Shown: piece after piece, positions 24,462-33,270 of the stretch | Layout: each line of letters begins with the position of its first letter | Position numbering within the stretch: position 1 is the stretch's first letter | NCBI GenBank assembly: GCA_963730285.1 | Contig: CAVSQY010000007.1 | Location: 124,001 to 188,000 of the forward strand | Reading direction: 5' to 3' | DNA: 64,000 nucleotides | Source of the DNA: JARDZU01 sp963730285 | GTDB taxonomy: Bacteria > Actinomycetota > Acidimicrobiia > Spongiisociales > ZC4RG35 | Program-made: the position numbers and the translations under genes | The notes under the pieces: generated by a model | Told to the model about the DNA's origin: nothing | The model's database searches: none | Seen by the model: only the letters and a program-made list of their open reading frames with translations

Positions 24462-26684
24462 ATGGCAATTGGCATCGAATCGTTGGCTCGCGGCAGTGCC
24501 AAGAGACCATGGCTGACCGTGGGGATCTGGGTTGTCCTGCTCGGCATTGCCGGTTGGTTGTCTTCACAACTCCTGGGTGGCGCCCTGACCACCAACATCG
24601 AATTCACCGATCAGCCCGAGTCGGCTCAGGCGCAGACACTCATCGACGATGCTCGGGGCGGAGGGGATGACACAGAGTACGTCCTCGTCACTTCTGAAAC
24701 GTCGTCGGTCGGGGATGCGGCATTTGCAGGGTTCGTAGAGGGGATCCAGTCGAGTGTGAGTGTGGTCGATGGTGTGACATCGGTCGGCTCCTATCTGACG
24801 TCTGATGGGCCGGTGTCGGAGTCCGGTCGGACGGTTTTGCTCCCGGTGGCCATCGGGAACGAGGATCGGGACGCTGCAGGGGACATCGCCGCGGCCGTCA
24901 AGTCCACGGTGGCCTCGATCGAGGCGCCTGAAGGCATCTCGGCCCATGTCGCAGGGCCGGCGACGCTCAGCAACGACTTCAATTCCATATCGGAAGAGGA
25001 CCTGCGGACCGGCGAGATGATTGGGGTGGTGGTAGCGCTGATCGTGTTGGTGCTGGTGTTTGGGACAGTGGCGTCCGGAGTCATACCAATCGTCCTAGGC
25101 GTGGTTGCTATCGCAATCGCCATGGGTCTTGCCGCGCTGGTGGGTCAGGCTTTCGACCTCAGCTTCTTCATAACCAACATGATCACGATGATCGGTCTGG
25201 CCGTGGGCATCGACTACTCCCTGTTCATCGTCTCGCGCTATCGAGAAGAGCGATCAGCCGGATTCGACAAGATCGATGCCATTTCCCGCACCGGCGCCAC
25301 CGCCACCAGGGCAGTGTTCTTCTCCGGCATGACGGTGGTGCTGGCGCTGGTCGGCATGCTCCTCCTCCCGAACACGCTGTTCCGTGCCCTCGGCATCGGG
25401 GCCATCCTGGTGGTGATCGTCGCGGTTGCGGCTTCTTTGACTCTCCTCCCTGCCGTGCTCTCTTTGATGGGTGATCGCATCTACCGGCTCAGAGTCAGGC
25501 GGCGCGCCTCGTTGGATACCAAGAGTCGACTCTGGGACCGGGTGACGCGACTGGTGATGGGGAGGCCCGTGGTGTCGCTCGTCCTGTCAGCCGGAATTCT
25601 GCTGGTGGCTGCCTCGAGCTTCTTCTCCATGCAGACCGGATTGGCCGGGGTCTCCACCCTTCCCGACGACATCGATTCGAAGCAGGCATTTGAGATTCTC
25701 CAAAGCGAGTTCAGCGGTGGTCTCACCTCGCCGGTCGAGATCGTTCTTCGCGGTGACAACGCGATTGCCGCGGCCACCGGGCTTCAGGACGCGCTGGCGG
25801 CCAATGACGGCTTTGGCCCGTCGGAGTTGGATGCTGCGTCTGACGACACCTTGGCCATTGTCTCGGTCTCGTTGATGGCCGACGTCACTTCGAACGAGGC
25901 GAAGAGCCTGGTCCGTGAGCTCCGCGCCGATCTCGTTCCGGCGAGCCTGGCAACCGGCTCCACCGAGGGAACCGACCAGGTCGAGGCACTCGTTGGCGGT
26001 GAGACCGCCATCAATGTCGACTTTGTCGACCAGACGTCCCGCTACACACCAATTGTGTTCGCTGTGGTGCTGGGCCTTAGCTTCCTGCTCCTCCTTCTTG
26101 CATTCCGCTCGGTTGTCATCCCGGGCAAGGCGATTGCCATGAATCTTCTCTCGGTGGGCGCTTCGTATGGCTTGGTGGTTGCCTTCTTCCAGCAGGGTGT
26201 TGGGCCGGCCTGGGTCAAGGATGTGGCTTTGTTTCTTGGCTTCGGCCAGGTCGAGTCGATCGAAGCGTGGCTCCCGCTGTTCCTTTTCTCGGTCCTCTTC
26301 GGGCTGTCGATGGACTATCACGTCTTTCTGTTGTCGAGGATCAAGGAGCGGTGGGACCAGACCGCCGACAACACCGAATCGGTTGCCTACGGGCTGAGGA
26401 GCACGGGGGGCCTGATAACCGGCGCAGCAGCGATCATGGTTGCCGTATTCACTGGTTTCGCCGCCGGCCGCTTGGTCTCGTTCCAACAGATGGGGTTCGG
26501 GCTGGCGGTGGCGGTTCTGCTCGATGCGACGATCGTGCGGACGGTCTTGGTCCCGGCGTCGATGAGACTGCTCGGGCGATGGAATTGGTATCTGCCATCA
26601 TGGCTGGAGTGGATCCCCAATGTCTCGGTCGAAGGCTCCCTCGATGATGGCACGAGCCCATCAGGTGCCCGGATAGCGGCATGA
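24462..26684 (+). CDS. MMPL/RND-superfamily membrane exporter
   Basis: The 740-residue protein has the duplicated MMPL layout: helix 1, an extracellular domain of about 160 residues, a cluster of five to six helices (180-350), helix 7 near 375, a second extracellular domain (395-540), and five C-terminal helices. The proton-relay-type GIDYSLFIVSRYREE and the matching SMDYHVFLLSRIKE motifs are both present. Such pumps move lipids, siderophores or drugs. ATG 24462 follows AAGGAG at 24447-24452. It is under an adjacent TetR repressor and overlaps the next gene by 4 bases, which suggests an inducible resistance or lipid-export operon. Confidence 0.93.
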   Translation: MAIGIESLARGSAKRPWLTVGIWVVLLGIAGWLSSQLLGGALTTNIEFTDQPESAQAQTLIDDARGGGDDTEYVLVTSETSSVGDAAFAGFVEGIQSSVSVVDGVTSVGSYLTSDGPVSESGRTVLLPVAIGNEDRDAAGDIAAAVKSTVASIEAPEGISAHVAGPATLSNDFNSISEEDLRTGEMIGVVVALIVLVLVFGTVASGVIPIVLGVVAIAIAMGLAALVGQAFDLSFFITNMITMIGLAVGIDYSLFIVSRYREERSAGFDKIDAISRTGATATRAVFFSGMTVVLALVGMLLLPNTLFRALGIGAILVVIVAVAASLTLLPAVLSLMGDRIYRLRVRRRASLDTKSRLWDRVTRLVMGRPVVSLVLSAGILLVAASSFFSMQTGLAGVSTLPDDIDSKQAFEILQSEFSGGLTSPVEIVLRGDNAIAAATGLQDALAANDGFGPSELDAASDDTLAIVSVSLMADVTSNEAKSLVRELRADLVPASLATGSTEGTDQVEALVGGETAINVDFVDQTSRYTPIVFAVVLGLSFLLLLLAFRSVVIPGKAIAMNLLSVGASYGLVVAFFQQGVGPAWVKDVALFLGFGQVESIEAWLPLFLFSVLFGLSMDYHVFLLSRIKERWDQTADNTESVAYGLRSTGGLITGAAAIMVAVFTGFAAGRLVSFQQMGFGLAVAVLLDATIVRTVLVPASMRLLGRWNWYLPSWLEWIPNVSVEGSLDDGTSPSGARIAA

Positions 26685-27634
26685 CGATGAAGCCCGATCT
26701 CCATGTCGTGTTCGGGGCAGGCCCGGTCGGCGCTGCGCTGGTCGAAGAGCTGAACGATCGACGATTGCGGGTCCGAGCGATCAGTCGCTCGGGCACCTTT
26801 CCCCAACACGATGGCGTCGAAACCATGTCCGGGGACGCAAGCGACGTGGCCTTCGCCACCAGGGCGGCCGAGGGCGCGGCGGCGGTCTATCAAGTGATGA
26901 ACCCACCTTACGACCAGTGGCCCGAGCTCTTCCCCGCGTTACAGGCCGGCGTCGTGGCAGCTGCCCGGGCGAGCGAGTCCAGGTACGTCTCCTTCGAGAA
27001 CCTCTATGCGTATGGCGACACGAGGGGTGCGCTCATCACCGAGGAGCTTCCCCTGAGACCCGACACCAGAAAGGGGCACGTGCGCTCGCAAATGGCGGAG
27101 GATCTGGCCAGGTTGAGTAATCGGGGAGACCTGGTCGTTGCCACAGCTCGCTCATCGGACTACCTGGGGCCTCGCGCCACCTGGCAATCACCGATGGGAG
27201 AGCGAGTCATAGGCCGTGCTCTCAGGGGCAAGTCGGCGCAGGTGATCGGCGATCCGTCGAAGCGACACAGCTATACCTACGTGAGGGACGCAGCACGGGT
27301 CCTCGCCACCCTGGGCACCGACGATCATGCTGATGGCGAGGTCTTCATCGTGCCGAACGCCCCGGCCGTCACCACGACGGAGTTGGTCGGGATGATCGGA
27401 GAAGAGTTGGGCCAGGAGATCAAGGTGTCCGTGGCGCCAACACTTGTGCTCAGGCTGATGGGGTTGTTCGACAGCAACGTGCGGGAGATCCTGGAGATGA
27501 CCTACGAATTCGAGCAAGACTTCCTGGTCGATGGGTCGAAGTTCACGCGGGTCTTCGGAATGAAAGCCACTCCCTTGGCTCAGTCGGTGGCAGAGACCGT
27601 TGCTTGGTGGCGGTCCACAACAGGTCAGGTCTAG
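26681..27634 (+). CDS. NAD(P)-binding extended SDR / epimerase-like protein
   Basis: The 317-residue protein has a Rossmann fold with VVFGAGPVGAALVEEL at the N-terminus, AISRSGT after the second strand, and an atypical extended-SDR body. YAYGDTRG sits near the usual catalytic region, but no clear YxxxK is visible (KGHVRSQMAEDLA follows instead), so it may bind a cofactor without standard SDR catalysis. It overlaps the MMPL stop by 4 bases and is under the same repressor. It may modify the exported compound. Function not determined. Confidence 0.85.
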   Translation: MTMKPDLHVVFGAGPVGAALVEELNDRRLRVRAISRSGTFPQHDGVETMSGDASDVAFATRAAEGAAAVYQVMNPPYDQWPELFPALQAGVVAAARASESRYVSFENLYAYGDTRGALITEELPLRPDTRKGHVRSQMAEDLARLSNRGDLVVATARSSDYLGPRATWQSPMGERVIGRALRGKSAQVIGDPSKRHSYTYVRDAARVLATLGTDDHADGEVFIVPNAPAVTTTELVGMIGEELGQEIKVSVAPTLVLRLMGLFDSNVREILEMTYEFEQDFLVDGSKFTRVFGMKATPLAQSVAETVAWWRSTTGQV

Positions 27635-28140
27635 GAGAGCCGTTGGTATCGGCCCCTGAAATGAAGCAGGGGATCACTCAGCTCGCTCAGCTCGACCCGA
27701 TCGATGTTGCCCGTCACCTGGCCCGCCCAGCCGGTCTCGCTCATTGAGACAAGTGTGGAGTAGGCACGATCTTGCAGATCCTCCAACACGGGCCCCCAGT
27801 CGGACGGCTGCCAGGCGACATCGGTGAGCAGTCCTCCTGGCGAAGGTCGCATTCCGGCGAAACGCTCGGCCAAGCCCTGATGGCGCTCCCGGGCGATGTG
27901 AACGACGAAGGCCCCGTTTGCCGCAATCGCATCCCATAGATCAGTGGTTGGCCCGACGACGAGTGTGATCTGGGGAGGCAGGCCCTCGATGACGAACAGG
28001 GATGAGACTGTGAGACCGGTCACCGTCTGACCCGATCCGCTGGTGACGATCGTGACCGGCGAAGTGAGTCGACCGCGAAACCGACGCGCCGGATCACGCT
28101 CCGTCGGCTCGTCGACGAATGGGTTCTCGTCGTGGATCAC
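27631..28140 (-). CDS. Flavin reductase-like (FMN-binding split-barrel) protein
   Basis: The 169-residue protein shows the flavin reductase pattern: FRGRLTSPVTIVTS at the start, TGLTVSSLFVIEGLPPQITLVVGPTTDLWDAI, and AFVVHIARERHQGLAERFAG. Such proteins reduce FMN for partner monooxygenases or act alone. GTG 28140 begins the frame. The stop overlaps that of the convergent SDR gene. It could supply reduced flavin to LLM-type oxygenases, but none is adjacent. Confidence 0.87.
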   Translation of the reverse strand: MIHDENPFVDEPTERDPARRFRGRLTSPVTIVTSGSGQTVTGLTVSSLFVIEGLPPQITLVVGPTTDLWDAIAANGAFVVHIARERHQGLAERFAGMRPSPGGLLTDVAWQPSDWGPVLEDLQDRAYSTLVSMSETGWAGQVTGNIDRVELSELSDPLLHFRGRYQRLS

Positions 28141-28197
28141 GACCAGATTGTTGCATCGGACGTGAAAACCCGAGCGGAGATTGATCGATTCTCAACG

Positions 28198-29865
28198 ATG
28201 GCCGGCTCAAGTGTGGCCGCCACACGCCGATTTTCTCCCTCGAACATGTCTCCAGAGAATTCAGGTCGAATGCCGACCCCGGGCAGCGCACGCCAATCGA
28301 GATTCCGCAGGAACGCCGCTTTAGGCGCGGGCCTGTCGGCAGTGGTCGGCTCAGTTGTCATGTTCGGTGGTTGGGGCCTGGGCCTGCAACTGCTGCTCCA
28401 CCCTTTCCCGGTCGGCGACTCGATGCAACCGACGGCCGCATTGTGTTTCGTGCTCAGTGGGTTCTCGCTGCTGCTCCTTGTGAGCCCCGGGTCCGGAAAG
28501 GCCCGACGGTTGATCGGAGGGTCGTTGGCTGCGCTGGCCATGGTCGTTTCCTTCAATGCCTTCTACGGGTACTTGTCCACGAACGGCGACCTGAGACTCG
28601 AGAACCTGCTCAGCAACCGGGCCGGGGTCGCTCCGGCACATATGGCTCCGAACTCGGCGGTTGCATTCTTCTTGATCGGGCTTGGCCTGCTCCTCATCGA
28701 CAGTCGACCACGTTGGATACACGTCACGCTGACGATTCTCGGCATGCTGCTCGGCTTCGTGGCGGCCTCGGGCTACGCCCTGGGGGTGGAGGGTTTGTAC
28801 GGAGTGGGGAATTTCACAGGCATGGCAGTCCATTCGGCTGTGATGCTTGTGGTCTTGTCGCTGTCGATTCTTGCGGCCAGACCCGACCGGGACCCGATGG
28901 TGCGACTCACCTGGGCGGACCCGGGCGGTTCCATGGCGAGGGCCCTGGTACCGCTGGCCGCCTTTCTGTTCGCCGTCGTCAGCGTGATCATCGGGTGGCT
29001 CACCAACAGGCGTGGCGGCGTCATCCCGTCGGAGATAGTGCTTCTCCAGAACCTGGTGGGGACAATGGCTCTGCTCTCATTGGTGTGGTATCAGGCCGGA
29101 GCGCTCCATCGCGGCGATCAGCAGCGGAGGGCGGTATCCGAGCAGGCAATGCAGGACAAAGACCGGTTCATGGCCTCGGTCGGTCACGAATTGCGGACAC
29201 CTGTGGCTGCGGTGGTTGGATTCGCCGAGCTACTCACCGAGATGGGTGCAGATCTCCCCGAGGAGGAGAAGCACGACATCCTAGAAATGATGGCCCGACA
29301 AGGATCGGATCTCGTGGCGCTCCTCGAAGATCTCCTCGTGGCCGCCCGAACCGACACGGGCAGTCTTTCGGTGGCGCGGGTTCGAGTCAACCTACACGCT
29401 CAGGTTGCCCAGGCTGTTGAAGGATTGCTCGGCAGCAAGACGGGGATCGAGGTGATCGACGGCGACCAGGCCGTGGTCGAGGGCGATCCGCTCAGAGTCA
29501 GGCAGATCATGCGAAACCTCCTGACGAACGCCCAGCGATACGGTGGTGATCGGGTGAGGGTCGAAGTGGGGTCGGCCGGGTCGATGGGTGTGGTTCGAGT
29601 GGGTGATGACGGCCAAGGGATCCCGGCCGGGGACCAACTCAAGGTCTTCGATCCGTATGTGACGCTCCATGGTCAGGCCGGGCGCCCTGGATCAGTCGGT
29701 CTCGGGCTGCCCGTGGCTCGGGGACTTGCCACCCGAATGGGGGGAGACCTGCACTACTTTCGTGATGGCGGGTGGAGTGTCTTCGAACTCGCTCTGCCGC
29801 TCTTTGTGGAGCCGGAGGTCGATGAGGCCAACCGGGACAGGGAGCCGATCGCCGCCGAGATCTAA
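28198..29865 (+). CDS. Orphan multi-pass membrane histidine kinase
   Basis: The protein of about 555 residues has seven or eight N-terminal membrane helices (residues ~45-320), then HisKA with His330 (VGHELRTPVAAVVGF), an N-box (RNLLTNAQRYGG), DDGQGIP and GLGLPVARGLA of the ATPase domain. A multi-helix membrane sensor of this sort (MASE/7TM type) suggests sensing of a membrane-linked signal. ATG 28198 is chosen; ATG 28246 is also possible, and the frame itself opens at 28132, overlapping the divergent gene. No response regulator is adjacent, so it is an orphan. Confidence 0.85.
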   Translation: MAGSSVAATRRFSPSNMSPENSGRMPTPGSARQSRFRRNAALGAGLSAVVGSVVMFGGWGLGLQLLLHPFPVGDSMQPTAALCFVLSGFSLLLLVSPGSGKARRLIGGSLAALAMVVSFNAFYGYLSTNGDLRLENLLSNRAGVAPAHMAPNSAVAFFLIGLGLLLIDSRPRWIHVTLTILGMLLGFVAASGYALGVEGLYGVGNFTGMAVHSAVMLVVLSLSILAARPDRDPMVRLTWADPGGSMARALVPLAAFLFAVVSVIIGWLTNRRGGVIPSEIVLLQNLVGTMALLSLVWYQAGALHRGDQQRRAVSEQAMQDKDRFMASVGHELRTPVAAVVGFAELLTEMGADLPEEEKHDILEMMARQGSDLVALLEDLLVAARTDTGSLSVARVRVNLHAQVAQAVEGLLGSKTGIEVIDGDQAVVEGDPLRVRQIMRNLLTNAQRYGGDRVRVEVGSAGSMGVVRVGDDGQGIPAGDQLKVFDPYVTLHGQAGRPGSVGLGLPVARGLATRMGGDLHYFRDGGWSVFELALPLFVEPEVDEANRDREPIAAEI

Positions 29866-30045
29866 TCGAGGCCGAGCACGAGGAGCAGGGAACCGCTGTC
29901 CCGGTCGAACAGCCGAAGCTCGCTTTCCTTGCTGAGTTGGCAGATATGATTGCCCGGGTCCACGGAGTGACGCTACTCAATACCATTCGATCAGGGCCCA
30001 ACGGTGGCGTCGAGTGGTCGTAGCGGCTTGAACAGAGAGGTTGTT

Positions 30046-30678
30046 TTGAGCCGAGTTTCTCTTTCCACGGTGGCGGCACTTGCTTTGACACTGGGGGTGA
30101 CGGCATGTGCCACTGGCGGCGCCGGCGACGTCCCATCCACCAATACCGAGCCCGCCACGACTACGACCGCAGTCCCGGTGACCAGCACCACCACCACGAC
30201 CATGCCGACCACCACGACCATGCAGGCCACGACGACTTCCACCACGGCTGCAACTACCACGACCGCTCAGCAGACCACCGACGGTGCCAGCGGTTCGGGA
30301 TGCGCTCCCGGCCCGGGCCCACTTCCCGATGGCTTCTGGTTTGGCTTCGTCACCGAGGCAAGTGCCTCGTCGATCACCTTCGACCTCGCATGCTGGTTCG
30401 AGGGGGAGGCGGCCGTCACAGCATCGGCCGAGGATGGCCAGGAGTCGCCGCCGCCAAACGATTATTACGTTCGAAACGAGAACCCTCTCACCCGAGAGGT
30501 TGCCGTCTCACCGACAGCCAACGCATCGTGGTATCTGACCGGGGATCCCAATTCCATCAGCTGCTGTGATTTCGGAGAGTGGGTGGCCGCCAGAGCCGAG
30601 ACCGGGTTTCAACTCGGAGTCTGGCTTTCCCTCGTCAAGGGGGAGATCACTGACCTCGAGGAACAATGGGTGCCGTGA
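30046..30678 (+). CDS. Secreted lipoprotein with Thr-rich linker
   Basis: The 210-residue protein starts at TTG 30046 behind AGAGAGG (30034-30040). A signal peptide with lipobox LGVTAC puts the lipidated residue at Cys21. A Thr/Pro linker (about 30-75) leads to a C-terminal domain of about 125 residues with four Cys (GCAPGPGPLPDG, LACWFEG, ISCCDFG). I recognise no domain. Its type is an envelope-anchored protein with an extracellular beta-rich head. The 180-base upstream gap shows nothing else. Confidence 0.78.
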   Translation: MSRVSLSTVAALALTLGVTACATGGAGDVPSTNTEPATTTTAVPVTSTTTTTMPTTTTMQATTTSTTAATTTTAQQTTDGASGSGCAPGPGPLPDGFWFGFVTEASASSITFDLACWFEGEAAVTASAEDGQESPPPNDYYVRNENPLTREVAVSPTANASWYLTGDPNSISCCDFGEWVAARAETGFQLGVWLSLVKGEITDLEEQWVP

Positions 30679-30712
30679 TCACGGGGCAGGGTTGAAGGGT
30701 TAGGTTTGAGCT

Positions 30713-31144
30713 GTGCCCCACAGGATCCAGATAGTCATCGCTTGCGACGACCCTGATCGCCTATCTCGCTTCTGGGCAGGCGCACTCGGATACATCTTGC
30801 AGCCACCGCCGGAGGGATTCGAGACCTGGGACGACTTCGCCGACGCGGTGGGCATCCCGGCGGAGAAGCGGAAGGATCTAGGCGCCTGTGTCGACCCGGA
30901 CGGCGTCGGGCCCCGCATCCTCTTCGAGCGATACGACGGTGGCACTCCCAATCAACGGGTGCACATCGACGTAAACGTGGTCCCACCCGGCACCGGCCCC
31001 GACGAGCGAAAAGAGCTCCTCGCCCGACAACGCCAGCACCTCGAAGGTCTCGGCGCCACTTACAAGCGCGAAGCCACTGGCATGGCCGGGGAATACTGGA
31101 TCGAGATGTTCGACCCTGAGGGCAATTGGTTCTGCGTCCAATGA
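30713..31144 (+). CDS. VOC-family protein (Glyoxalase_6 type)
   Basis: The 143-residue protein matches the short VOC pattern: IQIVIACDDPDRLSRFWAGALGYIL, a central HIDVNVVPPGTGPDERKELLARQ, and the C-terminal WIEMFDPEGNWFCVQ. GTG 30713 is the only suitable start. Function unknown, but such proteins often detoxify or bind small compounds. Confidence 0.87.
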   Translation: MPHRIQIVIACDDPDRLSRFWAGALGYILQPPPEGFETWDDFADAVGIPAEKRKDLGACVDPDGVGPRILFERYDGGTPNQRVHIDVNVVPPGTGPDERKELLARQRQHLEGLGATYKREATGMAGEYWIEMFDPEGNWFCVQ

Positions 31145-31320
31145 AGTCGGGCGCCGCAGCGAAGCCTCTTTGTTCGTGATTGAACCAGGCACCCGGGGAT
31201 AGATGGCCTCAGCTGCCGTCGCCGGAATCCTCACAGGTGGAGAGGGTGGTGCGGCCGAAAGATTCGCCCTTGGGCGCGGGTTATCGTTGCCTTGGGTGAT
31301 TGTGGGAATGCGTAGTTGGC

Positions 31321-31326
31321 TATAAT
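31321..31326 (+). promoter_or_regulatory. Consensus TATAAT -10 before the CGNR gene
   Basis: TATAAT at 31321-31326 is a rare exact match in this GC-rich sequence, 46 bases before GTG 31372. The -35 is poor (TTGTGG at 31300-31305, 15-base spacer). The rest of the 227-base gap (31145-31371) shows nothing clear. Confidence 0.4.
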
Positions 31327-31371
31327 GAGTTTGCTCCTTACAACATCCTGTCAGCAACGGTAAGGGATCAA

Positions 31372-31929
31372 GTGGATTTCTCACATTACAGTGATCATCC
31401 GGTGCGAATGGCTGTCGATCTCGTCAATTCACTCAACGTCTTCACATCTGAGGAAGGATTGGCAACTCCGGGCGACGTGGCTGCCTTTATCCGGGATCAC
31501 GACGATGAGTGGTGCAAACCAGGCTGGCAACCAGGCGAGCGCGATCTCCACGAGGTGCGGGCACTTCGCTCCCGCCTTCGCGAGGTCTTCGAGGCGTCAG
31601 ACGACGCCAAAGCCGCCACATTGCTGAATGAGATCCTTGCCGACGTGAATGCCGTTCCTCGGGTGAGCGTTCACGGCCCGGGCCCCCATCTCCACTTCGA
31701 GTCTCAAGGGGGCAGCCCATCTCGATATCTCGGTGCCATCACCGCCATGGGGTTGAGCGTCGCTCTGATCGAGGGCGGCTTCGATCGATTCGGCATATGT
31801 CATTCGGCCACCTGCGAAGACGTTTACGTCGATGCTTCCCGTAATCGCTCTCGTCTGAACTGCTCGGATACCTGCACCACGAGGGAAGCGGTTGCAGCAC
31901 ACCGCGCTCGTCAGAAGGCTCAAGTCTGA
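31372..31929 (+). CDS. CGNR zinc-finger / ABATE-domain regulator
   Basis: The 185-residue protein begins MDFSHYSDHPVRMAVDLVNSLN, the typical ABATE N-terminus. It ends with a zinc-finger region, CHSATCEDVYVDASRNRSRLNCSDTCTTREAVAAHRAR, related to the CGNR finger with CTTR in place of CGNR. These proteins are putative stress-response transcriptional regulators. GTG 31372 has AAGGGA four bases upstream and matches the family start; the longer 31300 start does not. It is followed at 42 bases by a frameshifted SMP-30 gene. Confidence 0.88.
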   Translation: MDFSHYSDHPVRMAVDLVNSLNVFTSEEGLATPGDVAAFIRDHDDEWCKPGWQPGERDLHEVRALRSRLREVFEASDDAKAATLLNEILADVNAVPRVSVHGPGPHLHFESQGGSPSRYLGAITAMGLSVALIEGGFDRFGICHSATCEDVYVDASRNRSRLNCSDTCTTREAVAAHRARQKAQV

Positions 31930-31970
31930 ACGGTGGGCCGGTTGGGGCGTGTCGGAGGCAGAATGGAAGT

Positions 31971-32823
31971 GTGAACGTCGAGCGTCTCACCGAGCCTGGC
32001 GCGGTTCTCGGGGAGGGCCCGATTTGGGATGCGACCCGGGAGGATCTCCTCTGGGTCGACATCCTCGGCCAGAAGATCCATCGAACAGACCTGAGCAGCG
32101 GGTGGACGGAGTCCATAGAGACCCCTTCGGCCGTCGGAGCGGTTGCGCTGGACGTCTCAGGAGGATTGATCGCATCACTCGTGGATGGTGTCTATCACCT
32201 GACAGACGAGGGCTGGAGTCGACTGGTGGAGATCGAGCCCGACATCGAGGGAAATCGATGCAACGACTCGGAGACCGACCCTTTCGGCAACTATCTGGTC
32301 GGGACCATGCCCTGGGAGGGGGACACGGCCACGGCGGGCCTCTATCGAGTGAGACCGGACCTCTCGGTCGACACCCTGATGACCGGTCTCACCATCTCCA
32401 ACGGCATGGCTTGGATCGAAGACGTTCTCTGGCACATCGACACGCCCACCCGGGAGATTCGCGGGTTCCGATATGACCCGGAAGGCCCGCTGGGCCAACA
32501 GGTGGGTGTTGTGAGGGTGGAGCGGGGATCTCCCGATGGCATGGCCGCCGATGCCGAAGGCTGTCTCTGGGTGGCGCGCTCGGGGCACCGGGACGGTCGC
32601 CCGTTACCACCCAACCGGCCGCCTGTTGGCGGAATTGACGCTTCCTGCGACCCATGTGAGCAGTTGTGCCTTCGTCGGGCCTGGGCTGGAGAGCCTGGTC
32701 ATCACCACCGCTACGCAGGATCTCGACGATCCCTCGTCTGAGCCAGAGGCCGGTGCCGTCTTCATCACCGACCCTGGTGTGACGGGCAGGGAGCCGCCAC
32801 GGTTCGGCTGGAATGCGTCCTGA
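31971..32823 (+). pseudogene. SMP-30/gluconolactonase-like gene with an apparent frameshift
   Basis: From GTG 31971 the first frame reads the six-bladed propeller N-terminal and middle parts (LGEGPIWDATREDLLWVDI, NRCNDSETDPFGNYLVGTM, GLTISNGMAWIEDVLWHID, GSPDGMAADAEGCLWVA). Near 32578-32592 the homologous protein passes into another frame (GTGTVARYHPTGRLLAELTL, then CAFVGPGLESLVITTA) and ends at 32823. One extra base in the TCGGGGC run would explain it. The metal ligands (Glu in GEGP, Asn in NRCND, Asn in SNGM, Asp in SPDG) are intact. The protein would be lactonase-like. Real decay or a base-call error cannot be separated here. Confidence 0.82.
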
Positions 32824-32835
32824 CCGGCTCGGCCT

Positions 32836-33237
32836 TCAGCTCCGCACCCGGGTCAGCTCGATGCGGATGCGGACCGAATAGCTCGTGGCGAAACTCTCGG
32901 GTGTCCATCCATAGCTCGAGATCAGGTCCGAGTACTTGCCGACGTACTCGGGAATCTCATGCGCCATGGGGGCGTTCGGCTCGATGGTGGCCAGGCCTTC
33001 CATCGTCACCACGTCGGCACCTTTTGGGTCACTGCGAAGATTGAAGGCCACCTTCGGGTTTGATCCGATGTTTCGCAGCTTGCCGGTCTCGGGCTGGCTA
33101 TAGACGAGCAAATCCTCGCCGTCGACGAGGAACCAAACAGGCGAGCTCTGTGGTTGGCCATCTGGGGAGACGGTGGTCAGCCATCCGATGAGCTCGTCGC
33201 CGAGTTTGTCGATCAGTCCGGGTCTGGATGTGAGCAT
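32836..33237 (-). CDS. PPOX-class (pyridoxamine 5'-phosphate oxidase-like) F420/FMN-binding protein
   Basis: The 133-residue split-barrel protein has WLTTVSPDGQPQSSPVWFLVDGEDLLVYSQPETGKLRNIGSNPKVAFNLRSDP, the compact pattern of the TIGR03667-type PPOX family. Members in actinobacteria bind F420 and reduce quinone-like or other substrates. Good length for the family. It is convergent with the SMP-30 pseudogene and has 33 bases to the next reverse-strand gene end. The F420 preference is by family resemblance only. Confidence 0.85.
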   Translation of the reverse strand: MLTSRPGLIDKLGDELIGWLTTVSPDGQPQSSPVWFLVDGEDLLVYSQPETGKLRNIGSNPKVAFNLRSDPKGADVVTMEGLATIEPNAPMAHEIPEYVGKYSDLISSYGWTPESFATSYSVRIRIELTRVRS

Positions 33238-33270
33238 CCCGGGACGCTAATCGAAGTCTGTTCGAGGTGA

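Noticed and set aside
25587..26486. A 299-codon reverse-strand open frame
   Set aside because: It is antisense to the MMPL exporter and is low-complexity Arg/Glu/Gln-rich; it is a shadow.
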